A DNA stretch of 64,000 nucleotides from Burkholderia cepacia (GTDB lineage Bacteria; Pseudomonadota; Gammaproteobacteria; Burkholderiales; Burkholderiaceae). Positions 35,684 to 44,419 of this stretch are shown piece after piece. The stretch lies in the NCBI RefSeq assembly GCF_029962485.1, contig NZ_CP073639.1, forward strand, positions 186,001 to 250,000, in the 5' to 3' direction. Within the stretch, counting starts at the first letter, position 1, and every line of letters starts with the position of its first letter. A model generated the notes under the pieces. It made no database searches. It was not told the DNA's origin and was given only the letters and a program-made list of their open reading frames with translations. Position numbers and translations under genes: made by a program.

Positions 35684-36178
35684 ATGTCTCATCCCATTTC
35701 TACTTTGGGCGCGGTCCACACCATCGTCAGCCTGGTGACGGTTGCAGCAGGTCTCTATAGCGTGGCCCGATATCGGGGGATCGACAGCTCAACCCGGTCC
35801 GCCAGGATTTACGTGACGGGGATGGTGGTATCCGTGCTCACGTCGTTCGGCTTGTCCAGTACCGGCGGTTTCAATGTCGGGCACGCACTCGGCATCGTGG
35901 CGCTGTTCGCGACATTGGGCGGACTGCTCGTTCCGCGTATCAAGGTTTCGGTGCCTGCGCAGCCGTACCTGGCCCAGTTCGCATTCACGTTCAGCTTCTT
36001 TCTGCTGTTGATCCCCGGGATCAACGAGACGCTGACACGGCTGCCGGTCGGTCATCCCCTCGCGAACGGGCCTGAATCCCCGATCGTGCGCGGATCGCTC
36101 GCCGTGTGGCTGGGCGTGTTTGTGCTGGGATCGATATTCCAGTTGATTTGGCTTCGCTCGCACCGCAGCCGTACATGA
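35684..36178 (+). CDS. Multi-TM membrane protein, unknown
   Basis: 164-aa inner-membrane protein with about five hydrophobic segments (HTIVSLVTVAAGLYSVA, YVTGMVVSVLTSFGL, ALGIVALFATLGGLLV, FAFTFSFFLLLIPGI, LAVWLGVFVLGSIFQLIWL). CAGGAG at the right distance supports the start. No family recognised with certainty. It stands alone on the plus strand. Confidence 0.7.
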   Translation: MSHPISTLGAVHTIVSLVTVAAGLYSVARYRGIDSSTRSARIYVTGMVVSVLTSFGLSSTGGFNVGHALGIVALFATLGGLLVPRIKVSVPAQPYLAQFAFTFSFFLLLIPGINETLTRLPVGHPLANGPESPIVRGSLAVWLGVFVLGSIFQLIWLRSHRSRT

Positions 36179-36331
36179 ATTCGCCAATTCGTCGGCGCGC
36201 GCCCGCCGGACCGTATCAAGCGCTGTCGTGACGCATTTCTTGAAGTCATCAAAGCCCCCCGAGCGCCGTTTTTCCCGGACGATGTCGATTGCCGATACTC
36301 GGCCGCACGCGCTTCTGTCAAACTGGCGCCC

Positions 36332-38068
36332 ATGAAACCGCGCCTCATTTCACCGCCTTCCCCCGATTCCGCGCCTGCGCCCGCAGGCTTTCCCGACGCC
36401 GACGAACTGGCCGCGCTGCGCGCGTGGTATGCGGGCATGACCGTGCGCCAGGCCGTCGAGCGCTACTTGCCCGATCGCCTGGGCGAGGGGCGATCGGCGC
36501 GCGGTGTGATCGGCGCGATTCGCCGCCGCCTCGTGCGCGTCGCGCGGCAGGCCGGTCGGCCCGATCTCGCGGAACGGCTTGGTCATTCCGATGGTGAGCG
36601 TTTACGGGAGGCGAAAGCGGCAACCGAAGCGATCGGCCTGCTGCGTCATGCGCGTGCGCCATTCCCGCAGATCAGCGACGACGTCGGCCTGTGGCTGCCT
36701 GCGCGCGCGGTCGTCGCGCTGCGTGCGCATGGCATCGCGACGCTGGCCGACCTGACGGTGCGGATTCCGCGCCGGCGCCAGTGGTGGAGTGCGATCACAG
36801 GCCTCGGCGTGGCCAGCGCACGGCGCATCGAGGCGTTCTTCGCCGCGCATCCGGACCTGACCGAACGGGCGCGCGCGCTGATCGCCGCGACGCCGCGCGG
36901 CAGCATCGTGCCGTGGGAACAGCTGAAGCTGCCGCACGAGGTCGACGGCTCGGCCGGCACGTTCCGCGCGCCGCGCGCGACCAGCACACTCGACGCGGAC
37001 AACGACTACGCAGCCGTGCACGCATGGCTGTCGCTGCACGAATCGGCCGCGACGCGGCGCGCATACCGCAAGGAGGCCGAGCGGCTGATCCTGTGGGCAA
37101 TCGTCGAGCGAGGCCGCGCGCTGTCGTCGCTGACGACCGAGGACGCAGTTGCTTATCGCGCGTTCATCCGCCGCCCGACGCCGCACGAGCGCTGGGTCGG
37201 GCCCGTGCGGCCGCGCGGTGCGCCCGACTGGCGGCCGTTCTCGGGTGCGCTCTCCGCGCGCTCGGCCGCGTACACGCTGTCGGTGCTCGGCGCGCTGTTC
37301 CGCTGGCTGATCGAGCAGCGCTACCTGCTCGCGAATCCGTTCGCGGGCGTGAAGGTGCGCGATACGCGCGGCGCGAACGCACTCGATACATCGCATGCGT
37401 TCACCGAAGGCGAGTGGCTGTTGGTCCGCACGATCGCCGACGGGCTCGAGTTCCGCAAGCGCAGCGCTGACGGCGCACCGCAGTCAGGCTGGACGCCGGC
37501 TGCCGCGCAACGGTTGCGCTTCATTCTCGATTTCGGCTATGCGACCGGGCTGCGCGCGAGCGAGCTGGTCGGCGCGACGCTCGGCGGCATCGAGACGGAC
37601 GCGCACGGCGACGCGTGGCTGAAGGTGATCGGCAAGGGGAGCAAGGCCGCACGCGTCGCGCTGCCGCCGCTCGCGCGCACGGCGCTCGACCGCTATCTGG
37701 TCGCGCGCCGGCTGCCGGTCACACCTGTGCGCTGGCGGCCCGATACGCCGCTGATCGCGAGCCTGGCGGAAGACGAGGCGGCCGCGATCACGAGCGTGCG
37801 GTTGTGGAAGGTGATGCAGCGATTCTTTGCGCAGACGGCCGAGGCCGTCGAGGCCGATAACCCGGCGCTCGCGCAGAAGCTGCGCCAGGCGAGCCCGCAC
37901 TGGATGCGGCATACGCATGCGACGCACGCGCTTGCGCGCGGCGCAGAGTTGACGACGGTGCGCGACAACCTGCGGCATGCGTCGATCTCGACGACGTCGA
38001 TTTATCTGCACGGCGACGATGTGAAGCGCGCGCGGCAGATGTCGAGTGCATTTGCCGCCGACAAGTAA
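36332..38068 (+). CDS. Tyrosine-recombinase/phage-integrase family protein
   Basis: 578-aa site-specific recombinase. The first 200 residues form a helix-rich N-terminal region of the DUF3701 type with a helix-hairpin segment (GIATLADLTVRI ... ITGLGVASARRIEAFF). A SAM-like core-binding domain follows (about 225-345), then the catalytic domain: Arg in GYATGLRASELVG, Lys in IGKGSKAARV, HWMRHTHATHAL, and the final LRHASISTTSIYLHG with the nucleophilic Tyr. All catalytic residues appear intact. No prophage, tRNA or att repeats were found nearby, so it looks like a stand-alone or domesticated integrase. Confidence 0.88.
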   Translation: MKPRLISPPSPDSAPAPAGFPDADELAALRAWYAGMTVRQAVERYLPDRLGEGRSARGVIGAIRRRLVRVARQAGRPDLAERLGHSDGERLREAKAATEAIGLLRHARAPFPQISDDVGLWLPARAVVALRAHGIATLADLTVRIPRRRQWWSAITGLGVASARRIEAFFAAHPDLTERARALIAATPRGSIVPWEQLKLPHEVDGSAGTFRAPRATSTLDADNDYAAVHAWLSLHESAATRRAYRKEAERLILWAIVERGRALSSLTTEDAVAYRAFIRRPTPHERWVGPVRPRGAPDWRPFSGALSARSAAYTLSVLGALFRWLIEQRYLLANPFAGVKVRDTRGANALDTSHAFTEGEWLLVRTIADGLEFRKRSADGAPQSGWTPAAAQRLRFILDFGYATGLRASELVGATLGGIETDAHGDAWLKVIGKGSKAARVALPPLARTALDRYLVARRLPVTPVRWRPDTPLIASLAEDEAAAITSVRLWKVMQRFFAQTAEAVEADNPALAQKLRQASPHWMRHTHATHALARGAELTTVRDNLRHASISTTSIYLHGDDVKRARQMSSAFAADK

Positions 38069-38110
38069 GCGGATGGCGCGGCGGCGCTTTCGCTCGTTTG
38101 CCCGAGCCGG

Positions 38111-40141
38111 TCAATCGGCGGCCGGGCCGTCGCGTTCCGCCGCCACGCGCGCGAGCCATTCCGCGTAACTCGATGCGACGTGCTCACGCAGCTCGTCGTC
38201 ATGCCACACGCGGATCACCTGGCCGATCACGCCGCCTTCCGCGGGATCGAGGTCGAGGCAGAGATGATTGCCGCTGCCGTCGTGCGTGAACGGAATCCAC
38301 TTGAGGTTGTACCAGTCGTCGCGGATGCCGGCATCGGGTTCCGACGTCATGCCGTCGAAGTCGCCGTCGGAAACGAGTTTCTGCCAGATCGACCATTGCG
38401 CGACGATCTCCTGCGCGCCGAGCAATGCGTCGCTTTCGGTGAAGACGGCGTCCGGATCGGCTTGCCCGTCGTGCAGCCGGAGGCTGTCGATCACGTCATC
38501 GGGCAGCGTCGAACCCAGTACGGCATGCAGTTCGGCAAGCACATGATCGTCGGCCGGCCCGTTCAGGCCGCCCGGCAAGCTGGCGGGATGGGCGGCGATC
38601 GCGTGCTCGATGCGTGTCCACGCGCCGCGAACGTCGGGCGTCGCGGTGCCGGCAACCGGTGCGTCGGGGGAGGGGGCGGTCTGCGGCGGTTGCGCCGGAA
38701 CGTTCGCGGGGGCGTCCGGCGTCACGGCGGTGGGCGATGCGCGCGTGCCCGTACCGTCCAGCCGCAGAAACAGAACGGGCGTCCCGGCCGGCAGCACATC
38801 GACGCCCGCCGGGATTGCGACGAGCACATCGGCCTCGGCGATACCGCGAATCGGTCCGTCACCCTGGAACGGCAGCAGGCGGACTCGCGCTTCGCCGCAT
38901 TCGGTTGCGGACAGGGTGCCCCACCGCATCCCGTTGCATTCGGCATCGGGTGCGATGTCGTGCGCGGTCAGCGCGGTTTCCCAGTACGGTCCCGGCGCCG
39001 CAACATGTTCCAGCAGATCGAGCACGTGCGGGACGATCGCGTGCATCAGCGCGGCGACGCCGCTCGTATGGCCCGGCAGATTGACGAGCACGGTCTGGTC
39101 GTAGCTGACGAACGCTTCCGTTCGGTAGACGGAGCCGTCCGGCCTGGTGGATTGCACGGTCCACTTCGTCGGCGGCGAACGGTCGTCGCTCCGTCCGACA
39201 TTGAACCGGTCGCCGGGTGTCTGCTTGATCCGGATCGTCTCGCGACTGTTCGAGTACATCGTCTGCGCATTCAGGCCGCGAATCTCGAACGGTGCACCAG
39301 CCGGCAATCCGGCACCGACAATCAGGTCGTAACGGCCGGAAAGCGCGGCCAGCCGTTGCCTGAATTCTCGTTCGTTGCGCTCCACCTCGGACGACCACGG
39401 AAACGACGAGGGCAACGGCAGGATCTCGACGGCCGGCACCTCGTAACCCCATTGCCGCAGCACCGCGCGCAGATACGGCCCGATCGAGTCGAATCGCTGC
39501 CAGGGCTCGCGCGCGTGGCCCGGCGGCACGCTGTCGTAGCCGGCGATCACGACGCCGATACGCGGCCGCTTCGTGACGGCAATGTCGCGCACGCCCGCCG
39601 CGATCAGCACCGCCTGCCGAGCGGGCGTGATCCGCATCCCTTTCGCGAGCAGCACCTGTCCTTTCCGGAATTCGCTGCCGACGGCGATCACGTGCTGTCC
39701 GGCCGCCAGCGGCGCATGGAACCGCAGGCGTGCGCCCGCGTTTGCGTCGATCCATCGATGCTCCGTCTTCGGCGCAACCGTGTCGGCGTGATCCGGCATG
39801 GCGACGTAGGCCGGAATGCTGGCCGCTCGCCGTGGGGCGAGCGCACGGGCGGCCGGGCTGGCCGTGCGTGACGCCAGCGGGGCCAGCCCGAGTTCGCAAT
39901 CGAGCTCGACGGGTTCGGCGCGGGAGGCCGTTGCCGTATCGGCCGCACGCAACGCGTAGCCGTCGCAGGCGGCAAGCGCAACGGAAGGAACGTCGTCGGG
40001 TGCGATGACGTCCTCGGCCGTGACACGCAATGCAGCGTCATCGATCGGAATCATCTCACTCAGCATCGCGCCGGGGACGAGATACCTGCATCGTTCGTAG
40101 GCTAGCCTGAGCCATGAAGGGAAGTGGGCGGGTACGCTCAT
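38111..40141 (-). CDS. Degenerate MoeA-like domain fused to SMI1/KNR4 (SUKH) domain
   Basis: 676-aa protein with two joined parts. Residues 1-460 follow the MoeA (molybdopterin molybdotransferase) order: CDGYALR corresponds to MDGYAVR, then a segment like the FTG..P.GAD.V region (AMPDHADTVAPKTEH), then GVVIAGYDSVPPG where MoeA has TGDEL, VGAGLPAG for GG.S.GD.D, and LVNLPGHTSG for LLPGNP. Most metal/nucleotide-binding acidic residues and the MKPGKP motif are gone, so it is probably inactive as a MoeA enzyme. Residues about 462-506 are a Pro/Ala linker. Residues about 507-670 are a SUKH domain (LGSTLPDDVIDSLRLHDG, LLGAQEIVAQW, CLDLDPAEGGVIGQVI, SYAEWLARV). The role is unknown. It converges on the integrase. 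Confidence 0.82.
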   Translation of the reverse strand: MSVPAHFPSWLRLAYERCRYLVPGAMLSEMIPIDDAALRVTAEDVIAPDDVPSVALAACDGYALRAADTATASRAEPVELDCELGLAPLASRTASPAARALAPRRAASIPAYVAMPDHADTVAPKTEHRWIDANAGARLRFHAPLAAGQHVIAVGSEFRKGQVLLAKGMRITPARQAVLIAAGVRDIAVTKRPRIGVVIAGYDSVPPGHAREPWQRFDSIGPYLRAVLRQWGYEVPAVEILPLPSSFPWSSEVERNEREFRQRLAALSGRYDLIVGAGLPAGAPFEIRGLNAQTMYSNSRETIRIKQTPGDRFNVGRSDDRSPPTKWTVQSTRPDGSVYRTEAFVSYDQTVLVNLPGHTSGVAALMHAIVPHVLDLLEHVAAPGPYWETALTAHDIAPDAECNGMRWGTLSATECGEARVRLLPFQGDGPIRGIAEADVLVAIPAGVDVLPAGTPVLFLRLDGTGTRASPTAVTPDAPANVPAQPPQTAPSPDAPVAGTATPDVRGAWTRIEHAIAAHPASLPGGLNGPADDHVLAELHAVLGSTLPDDVIDSLRLHDGQADPDAVFTESDALLGAQEIVAQWSIWQKLVSDGDFDGMTSEPDAGIRDDWYNLKWIPFTHDGSGNHLCLDLDPAEGGVIGQVIRVWHDDELREHVASSYAEWLARVAAERDGPAAD

Positions 40142-40427
40142 CGAAATCCTCGTCGTGATGCTTCGGGGTACACCATTGTCGGGCCAGGCAGCCCGCGCGT
40201 CGCATCCGACGCACGATCGAAGCCGGATTTTTGTGAAGCGCTATTGGACGATTCATCGCGCCGTGACGTAACTGTCAGGTGTGTCAGGAGATTGTCGGCT
40301 GGGGAGGCGCACCTGTGCTGGAACAGGCTTTCCGTCGACGAAAGGATGATGCGCCGCAGCGTATCCGCCAATGGAGCGGAACGGACGGCGCACACGACGG
40401 TCATAGATGCTTTGCGAGGAGCAGTGA

Positions 40428-40751
40428 ATGGCATCGAGCCAGAGCACGGTCGATTTCATCGTCGAGCAGATCGCGGCGGCTGGCGCGGTATCGGCCCGCA
40501 AGATGTTCGGAGAATACGGCATCTATTGCGACGGCCGGATGGTCGCGCTCGTCTGCGACGATCGGCTGTTCGTCAAGCCGACACCGGAAGGGCGCGCGTA
40601 TCTCGGCGCCTGCGAGGAAGGCCCGCCGTATCCGAGCGCGAAACCGCACCTCGTCATCGCCGGCGATCGCTGGGATGACCGCGAATGGCTGTCCGCACTG
40701 ATCCGGATCACCGCCGCGCAGTTGCCGATGCCGGTGAAGCGGAGCCGATAG
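40428..40751 (+). CDS. TfoX/Sxy N-terminal domain protein
   Basis: 107-aa protein consisting of the TfoX N-terminal domain alone (VSARKMFGEYGIYCDGRMVALVCDDRLFVK, then LFVKPTPEGRAYL). Full-length TfoX/Sxy activates competence genes with CRP; the stand-alone domain has no proven role. GAGGAG precedes the ATG. It is divergent from the MoeA-SUKH gene across 286 bp. Confidence 0.85.
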   Translation: MASSQSTVDFIVEQIAAAGAVSARKMFGEYGIYCDGRMVALVCDDRLFVKPTPEGRAYLGACEEGPPYPSAKPHLVIAGDRWDDREWLSALIRITAAQLPMPVKRSR

Positions 40752-40820
40752 CGGTAGTGCGACATGCCGGCGTATTCTGTGACACATGCGCGCGACCCTC
40801 GCGCGGCAGGGAGTACAAGA

Positions 40821-41738
40821 ATGGGGACATCCGGACATCCGCGCGGCGCGTGGCGTGCCCGCCGCGTCTGGCACGCGCTCGTTGCGGCCCTGTGTGTCGG
40901 CTGGAGCGTGCTGTCGTTCGGCGCCGACGGCACGAACGGCGCGGCCGCGCTGCTCGATCGTTATCACAGCCTCGGCGCGCAACTGAAGGACAACGCGTTT
41001 CACCGGCCGCTGGTCCTTGAATCGGCGGAGGCGTCGTCGTCGCTGAAGGGCGACATCTATGCCGTGGTCGACCATCCGTTTGCGGCCGTGAACGGCCAGC
41101 TCAACGATCCCGCGCAAGGCCCCGCGAACTGGTGCGCGGTGCTGATCCTGCACCTGAACACGAAATACTGCCATGCGTCGAGCGACAGCAACGGCCCGGT
41201 GCTCGACGTGAACCTCGGCCGCAAGATTCAGCAGAAGCTGTCGGATACCTATCGCGTGCAGTTCCGCTATCGCGTGGCGGCCGCGACGCCCGACTACTTC
41301 CAGGTCGACCTGACCGCCGACAGCGGCCCGATGGGCACGAAGGATTACCGGATCGCGCTGGAGGCCGTGCCGGTCGGCGCGTCGCGCACGTTCCTGCACC
41401 TCACGTATTCGTATGGTTTCGGCACGGTCGGCCGGATGGCGATGAAGACCTACCTCGCGACGGTCGGCAGCGACAAGGTCGGGTTCACGAACGTCGGCGC
41501 ATCGGCCGCACAGCCGCAGTACATCGGCGGCGTGCGCGGGCTGCTGGAGCGCAACACGATGCGCTACTACCTCGCGATCGACACGTATCTCGCGACGCTC
41601 GACAAGCCGCTCGACCAGCGCCTCGCGCGCTGGTTCGACGCAACCGAGCAGTATCCGCAGCAACTGCACGAGGTCGAGCGAAGCGCATATCTGCAGATGA
41701 AAGCGCAGGAGGTGCAGCGGCAGCAGGCGGCGCGCTGA
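40821..41738 (+). CDS. Exported protein of unknown function
   Basis: About 305 aa with an Arg-rich n-region and signal peptide (ARRVWHALVAALCVGWSVLSFGADG). The mature part is a globular alpha/beta domain (LTADSGPMGTKDYRIALEAVPV, FLHLTYSYGFGTVG), and its conserved Tyr/Phe-rich strands hint at a START-like or lipid-binding fold, not proven. ATG 40821 is preferred over 40764 because the signal peptide begins near it. It follows tfoX-N by 69 bp on the same strand. Confidence 0.7.
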   Translation: MGTSGHPRGAWRARRVWHALVAALCVGWSVLSFGADGTNGAAALLDRYHSLGAQLKDNAFHRPLVLESAEASSSLKGDIYAVVDHPFAAVNGQLNDPAQGPANWCAVLILHLNTKYCHASSDSNGPVLDVNLGRKIQQKLSDTYRVQFRYRVAAATPDYFQVDLTADSGPMGTKDYRIALEAVPVGASRTFLHLTYSYGFGTVGRMAMKTYLATVGSDKVGFTNVGASAAQPQYIGGVRGLLERNTMRYYLAIDTYLATLDKPLDQRLARWFDATEQYPQQLHEVERSAYLQMKAQEVQRQQAAR

Positions 41739-41768
41739 CGGTGCGATCCGCCGTCGCGCCGCCCGGCG

Positions 41769-42920
41769 TCAGTTCGATGCGCCGCCGACCGTGCGGATGC
41801 TGTGCCATTGCCCCTGTTCGACACGGAACAACGTGTACGGCGGCTTGATCAGGTCACCGCGCTCGTCGAACGAGATCTTGCCGGTCACGCCGGTGACCGA
41901 CACGCCCGGCAGGCTCGCGACGATCCTGGCGCGATCGAGCGAATCGGCCTTGCGGACCGCCGCGATCATCGCGAGCGCCGCGTCGTATGCGAACGGCGCA
42001 TACAGCTCGACGTCCTGGTTGAAGCGCGCCTTGTAGCGCTGCGCGAACGCGACGGCGGACGGCAGCTTGTCGAGCGCGGGGCCGGGCTCGAGATCCTGCG
42101 TGCCTTCGCCCGCGTTGCCGGCGATCTTCAGGAATGCGTTGCTTTTCAGTGCGCCGGCGCCGAACAGCTGCGCGCGGATGCCGAGCGAGCGCATTTGCTT
42201 GACGAGCATCGCGCCCTGTTCGTCGAGCCCGCCGAAGAACAGCAGGTCGACGTTGTTGCTTTTCATCGTCGTCAGGATGCCGCGGAAATCGACGGCCTTG
42301 TCGTTCGTGTATTCGCGGCCGACGATGCTGCCGTGCGCGTCCTTCACGCCTTTCTCGAAGGCGTCGGCGAGGCCCTGGCCGAACGCGGTGCGATCGTCGA
42401 TGATGCCGATCCGCTTCGCCTTCAACTGCTCGACCGCGAAGTGGCCGGCCACCACGCCGCCGACACCGTCGTGCCCCATCGTGCGGAACACGTTCTTGAA
42501 GCCCTGCATCGTCAGCTGCGGATTGGTCGAGCCGGGCGTGATCATCGCGACGCTCGCCTGCTTGTAGACGGCCGACGCGGGAATGCTGCAGCCCGAGTTG
42601 TAGTGGCCGATCACGCCGACCACACCGTCGTCGACGAGCTTCTGCGCGACCTGGATCGCGATGCGCGGATCGGCCTGATCGTCCTGCACGTCGAGCACGA
42701 AGCGCACCGGCTTGCCGCCGATGGTCGGATGCTTCGCGTTTTCCTCGTCGAGTGCGAGCTGCGCACCGTATTGAAGATCCTTGCCGACGCGCGCGACCGG
42801 CCCCGTCAGCGGGCCGGCGAAGCCGATCTTGACGGTTTCGGGGTCGGCCGCCTGCGCGGCCCCCGCGATCGTGCCGATCGAGCAGACGGCCAGCCATACC
42901 AGCCAGTTTCGACGATGCAT
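41769..42920 (-). CDS. Branched-chain amino-acid-type ABC binding protein
   Basis: 383-aa periplasmic binding protein (Peripla_BP_6). Signal peptide MHRRNWLVWLAVCSIGTIAGAAQA, then PETVKIGFAGPLTGPVARVGKD, GGKPVRFVLDVQDDQADP, VVGVIGHYNSGCSIPAS and AFGQGLADAF. These bind leucine/isoleucine/valine or related ligands for an importer; no permease is encoded here. It lies downstream of the FAD oxidase gene (38 bp) on the minus strand, so an amino acid handled by that oxidase is the likely ligand. Confidence 0.9.
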   Translation of the reverse strand: MHRRNWLVWLAVCSIGTIAGAAQAADPETVKIGFAGPLTGPVARVGKDLQYGAQLALDEENAKHPTIGGKPVRFVLDVQDDQADPRIAIQVAQKLVDDGVVGVIGHYNSGCSIPASAVYKQASVAMITPGSTNPQLTMQGFKNVFRTMGHDGVGGVVAGHFAVEQLKAKRIGIIDDRTAFGQGLADAFEKGVKDAHGSIVGREYTNDKAVDFRGILTTMKSNNVDLLFFGGLDEQGAMLVKQMRSLGIRAQLFGAGALKSNAFLKIAGNAGEGTQDLEPGPALDKLPSAVAFAQRYKARFNQDVELYAPFAYDAALAMIAAVRKADSLDRARIVASLPGVSVTGVTGKISFDERGDLIKPPYTLFRVEQGQWHSIRTVGGASN

Positions 42921-42958
42921 GATGCCTCTCCTTGCGTTGGTGGAAGTCGTGGCGCGCG

Positions 42959-44188
42959 TCAGAATCGCGCGGCCCGGTACGGCGTGAGGTCCAGCGGCGG
43001 TGCGCGCTGGGCGACGAGGTCGGCGACGATCCGCCCGGTGATGCCGGCGAGCGTCACGCCGAGATGCTGATGACCGAATGCGTGGATCACGCGTGCGCTG
43101 CCACGCGCGCGGCCAATCACGGGCACACCGTCGGGCAATGTCGGCCGGAAACCGAGCCAGTTGCGCGTCGGCGTGCCGAGCGACGGCACGGCTTCGCGTG
43201 CGGAGCGCGTGAGCAGCGCGACGAGCGACGGGTTCATCGGCGCGTCGAAGCCGCCGAGTTCGACGGTGCCGGCCGCGCGCAGCCCTTCGTCGAGCGGCGT
43301 CATGTAGAAGCCGCGTTCGGCCCAGCCGACCGGCCGCGTGACGATCTGCCCGGGCGTGCCGAACTGCACGTGATAGCCGCGCTCGGTATCGAGCGGCACC
43401 GCGTCGCCGCACGCGGCCGCGAAGTCGCGCGAGCGGGCGCCCGCGGCGATGACGACGTGATCGAACGCGCGCACCGTGCCGCCTGCCTGCACGGTCACGC
43501 TGTCGCCGGCGGGCGCGATCCGCTCGACGCGCGCGCGTTCGAGCGTCGCGCCGCCGCCGGCGAGTTGCGCGAACAGTTCGCCGAGAAAGCCGTGCGGATC
43601 GGAAAAATGCCAGCTGCCGACGAACAGCACGCCGCGCGTGAAGATCGGTGCAAGCGCGGGCTCGAGCGCGCGAATCGCGCTCGCGTCGAGCGTCTCGAAC
43701 GGTACGCCGAGCCGGCGCCGCAGCGCGAGCGACGGTTGCGCGGCATCGAACGACGCCTGCCGCGCGTACAGGTACAGGCATTCGCGCGGCCGCACGAACG
43801 CCGCGAGCCGCGGCGCAGCGAGCAGCGGCGCATAGCCGTCGGCGGCGCGCGACAGCAGCGCGGCCAGCGCGCTCGCGCTGCGTGCGTGGCGCGCGGGCGT
43901 CGATGCCAGCAGGAACCGCGCGAGCCACGGTGCGCCATGGAGCAGGTAGGGCCAGCGGATGCGCAGCGGGCTGTCGGCGGCGAACAGGAAGTGCGGCATG
44001 TTGCGGAACACGGACGGGCCGTTCACCGGCACGCAGCCGTACGGCGCGAACGTCGCGGCATTGCCGAACGACGCACCCTGGCCGACGCCGGCCGGATCGA
44101 ACAGGGTCACGCGATGCCCGTCGCGCTGCAGCCATGCCGCCGCGCCGAGCCCGATGAAGCCTGCACCCACGATGGCGACATTCGCCAT
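42959..44188 (-). CDS. FAD-dependent D-amino-acid dehydrogenase-like (DadA family)
   Basis: 409-aa flavoenzyme. Begins with the Rossmann motif VAIVGAGFIGLGAAAWLQRDGHRVTLFD (GxGxxG) and has the FAD C-terminal signature GFRPTLPDGVPVIGRAR ... HAFGHQHLGVTLAGITG. Family members oxidise D-amino acids or proline-like amines. ATG 44188 is chosen for the GGAGGGG site; 44218 is the longer alternative. Its promoter faces the MocR gene across a TGTGTG repeat region, so amino-acid-responsive control is likely. Confidence 0.88.
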   Translation of the reverse strand: MANVAIVGAGFIGLGAAAWLQRDGHRVTLFDPAGVGQGASFGNAATFAPYGCVPVNGPSVFRNMPHFLFAADSPLRIRWPYLLHGAPWLARFLLASTPARHARSASALAALLSRAADGYAPLLAAPRLAAFVRPRECLYLYARQASFDAAQPSLALRRRLGVPFETLDASAIRALEPALAPIFTRGVLFVGSWHFSDPHGFLGELFAQLAGGGATLERARVERIAPAGDSVTVQAGGTVRAFDHVVIAAGARSRDFAAACGDAVPLDTERGYHVQFGTPGQIVTRPVGWAERGFYMTPLDEGLRAAGTVELGGFDAPMNPSLVALLTRSAREAVPSLGTPTRNWLGFRPTLPDGVPVIGRARGSARVIHAFGHQHLGVTLAGITGRIVADLVAQRAPPLDLTPYRAARF

Positions 44189-44211
44189 GACGCTTCCCCT
44201 CCGGTCCACGT

Positions 44212-44409
44212 GATTCACACAAAGTTGCGATCAAGAATCACACAGTAATTTTTTGTGTGCAATCAAAAAGCGATTGTGTGGCGCTAGTGTTTACCCGATT
44301 CCAATTCATTGATTCAGCAGACTTTTCCGTAAGCGTTTGACGGGGCGGGGATGTCATATACAATCGCTGGGCAAGTCAAAACGGCAGACAAACGCTTTTT
44401 GTGTGGTCA
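44212..44409. repeat. Field of TGTGTG-core repeats (MocR control region)
   Basis: Five copies of a TGTGTG-containing element: on the minus strand at 44212-44223 and 44235-44246 (as CACACA), and on the plus strand at 44251-44264, 44271-44282 and 44396-44409. The best copies share TTTGTGTG followed by an AATC/GATTC-like flank. They sit in the divergent promoter region between the oxidase and MocR genes (44189-44419). Direct repeats are typical MocR operators; the protein that binds here is inferred. Confidence 0.6.
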
Positions 44410-44419
44410 CGGGCGACAA

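Noticed and set aside
33626..35719. 697-aa minus-strand open frame across the BON and porin genes
   Set aside because: Antisense to two recognisable genes with their own signal peptides; composition is low-complexity.
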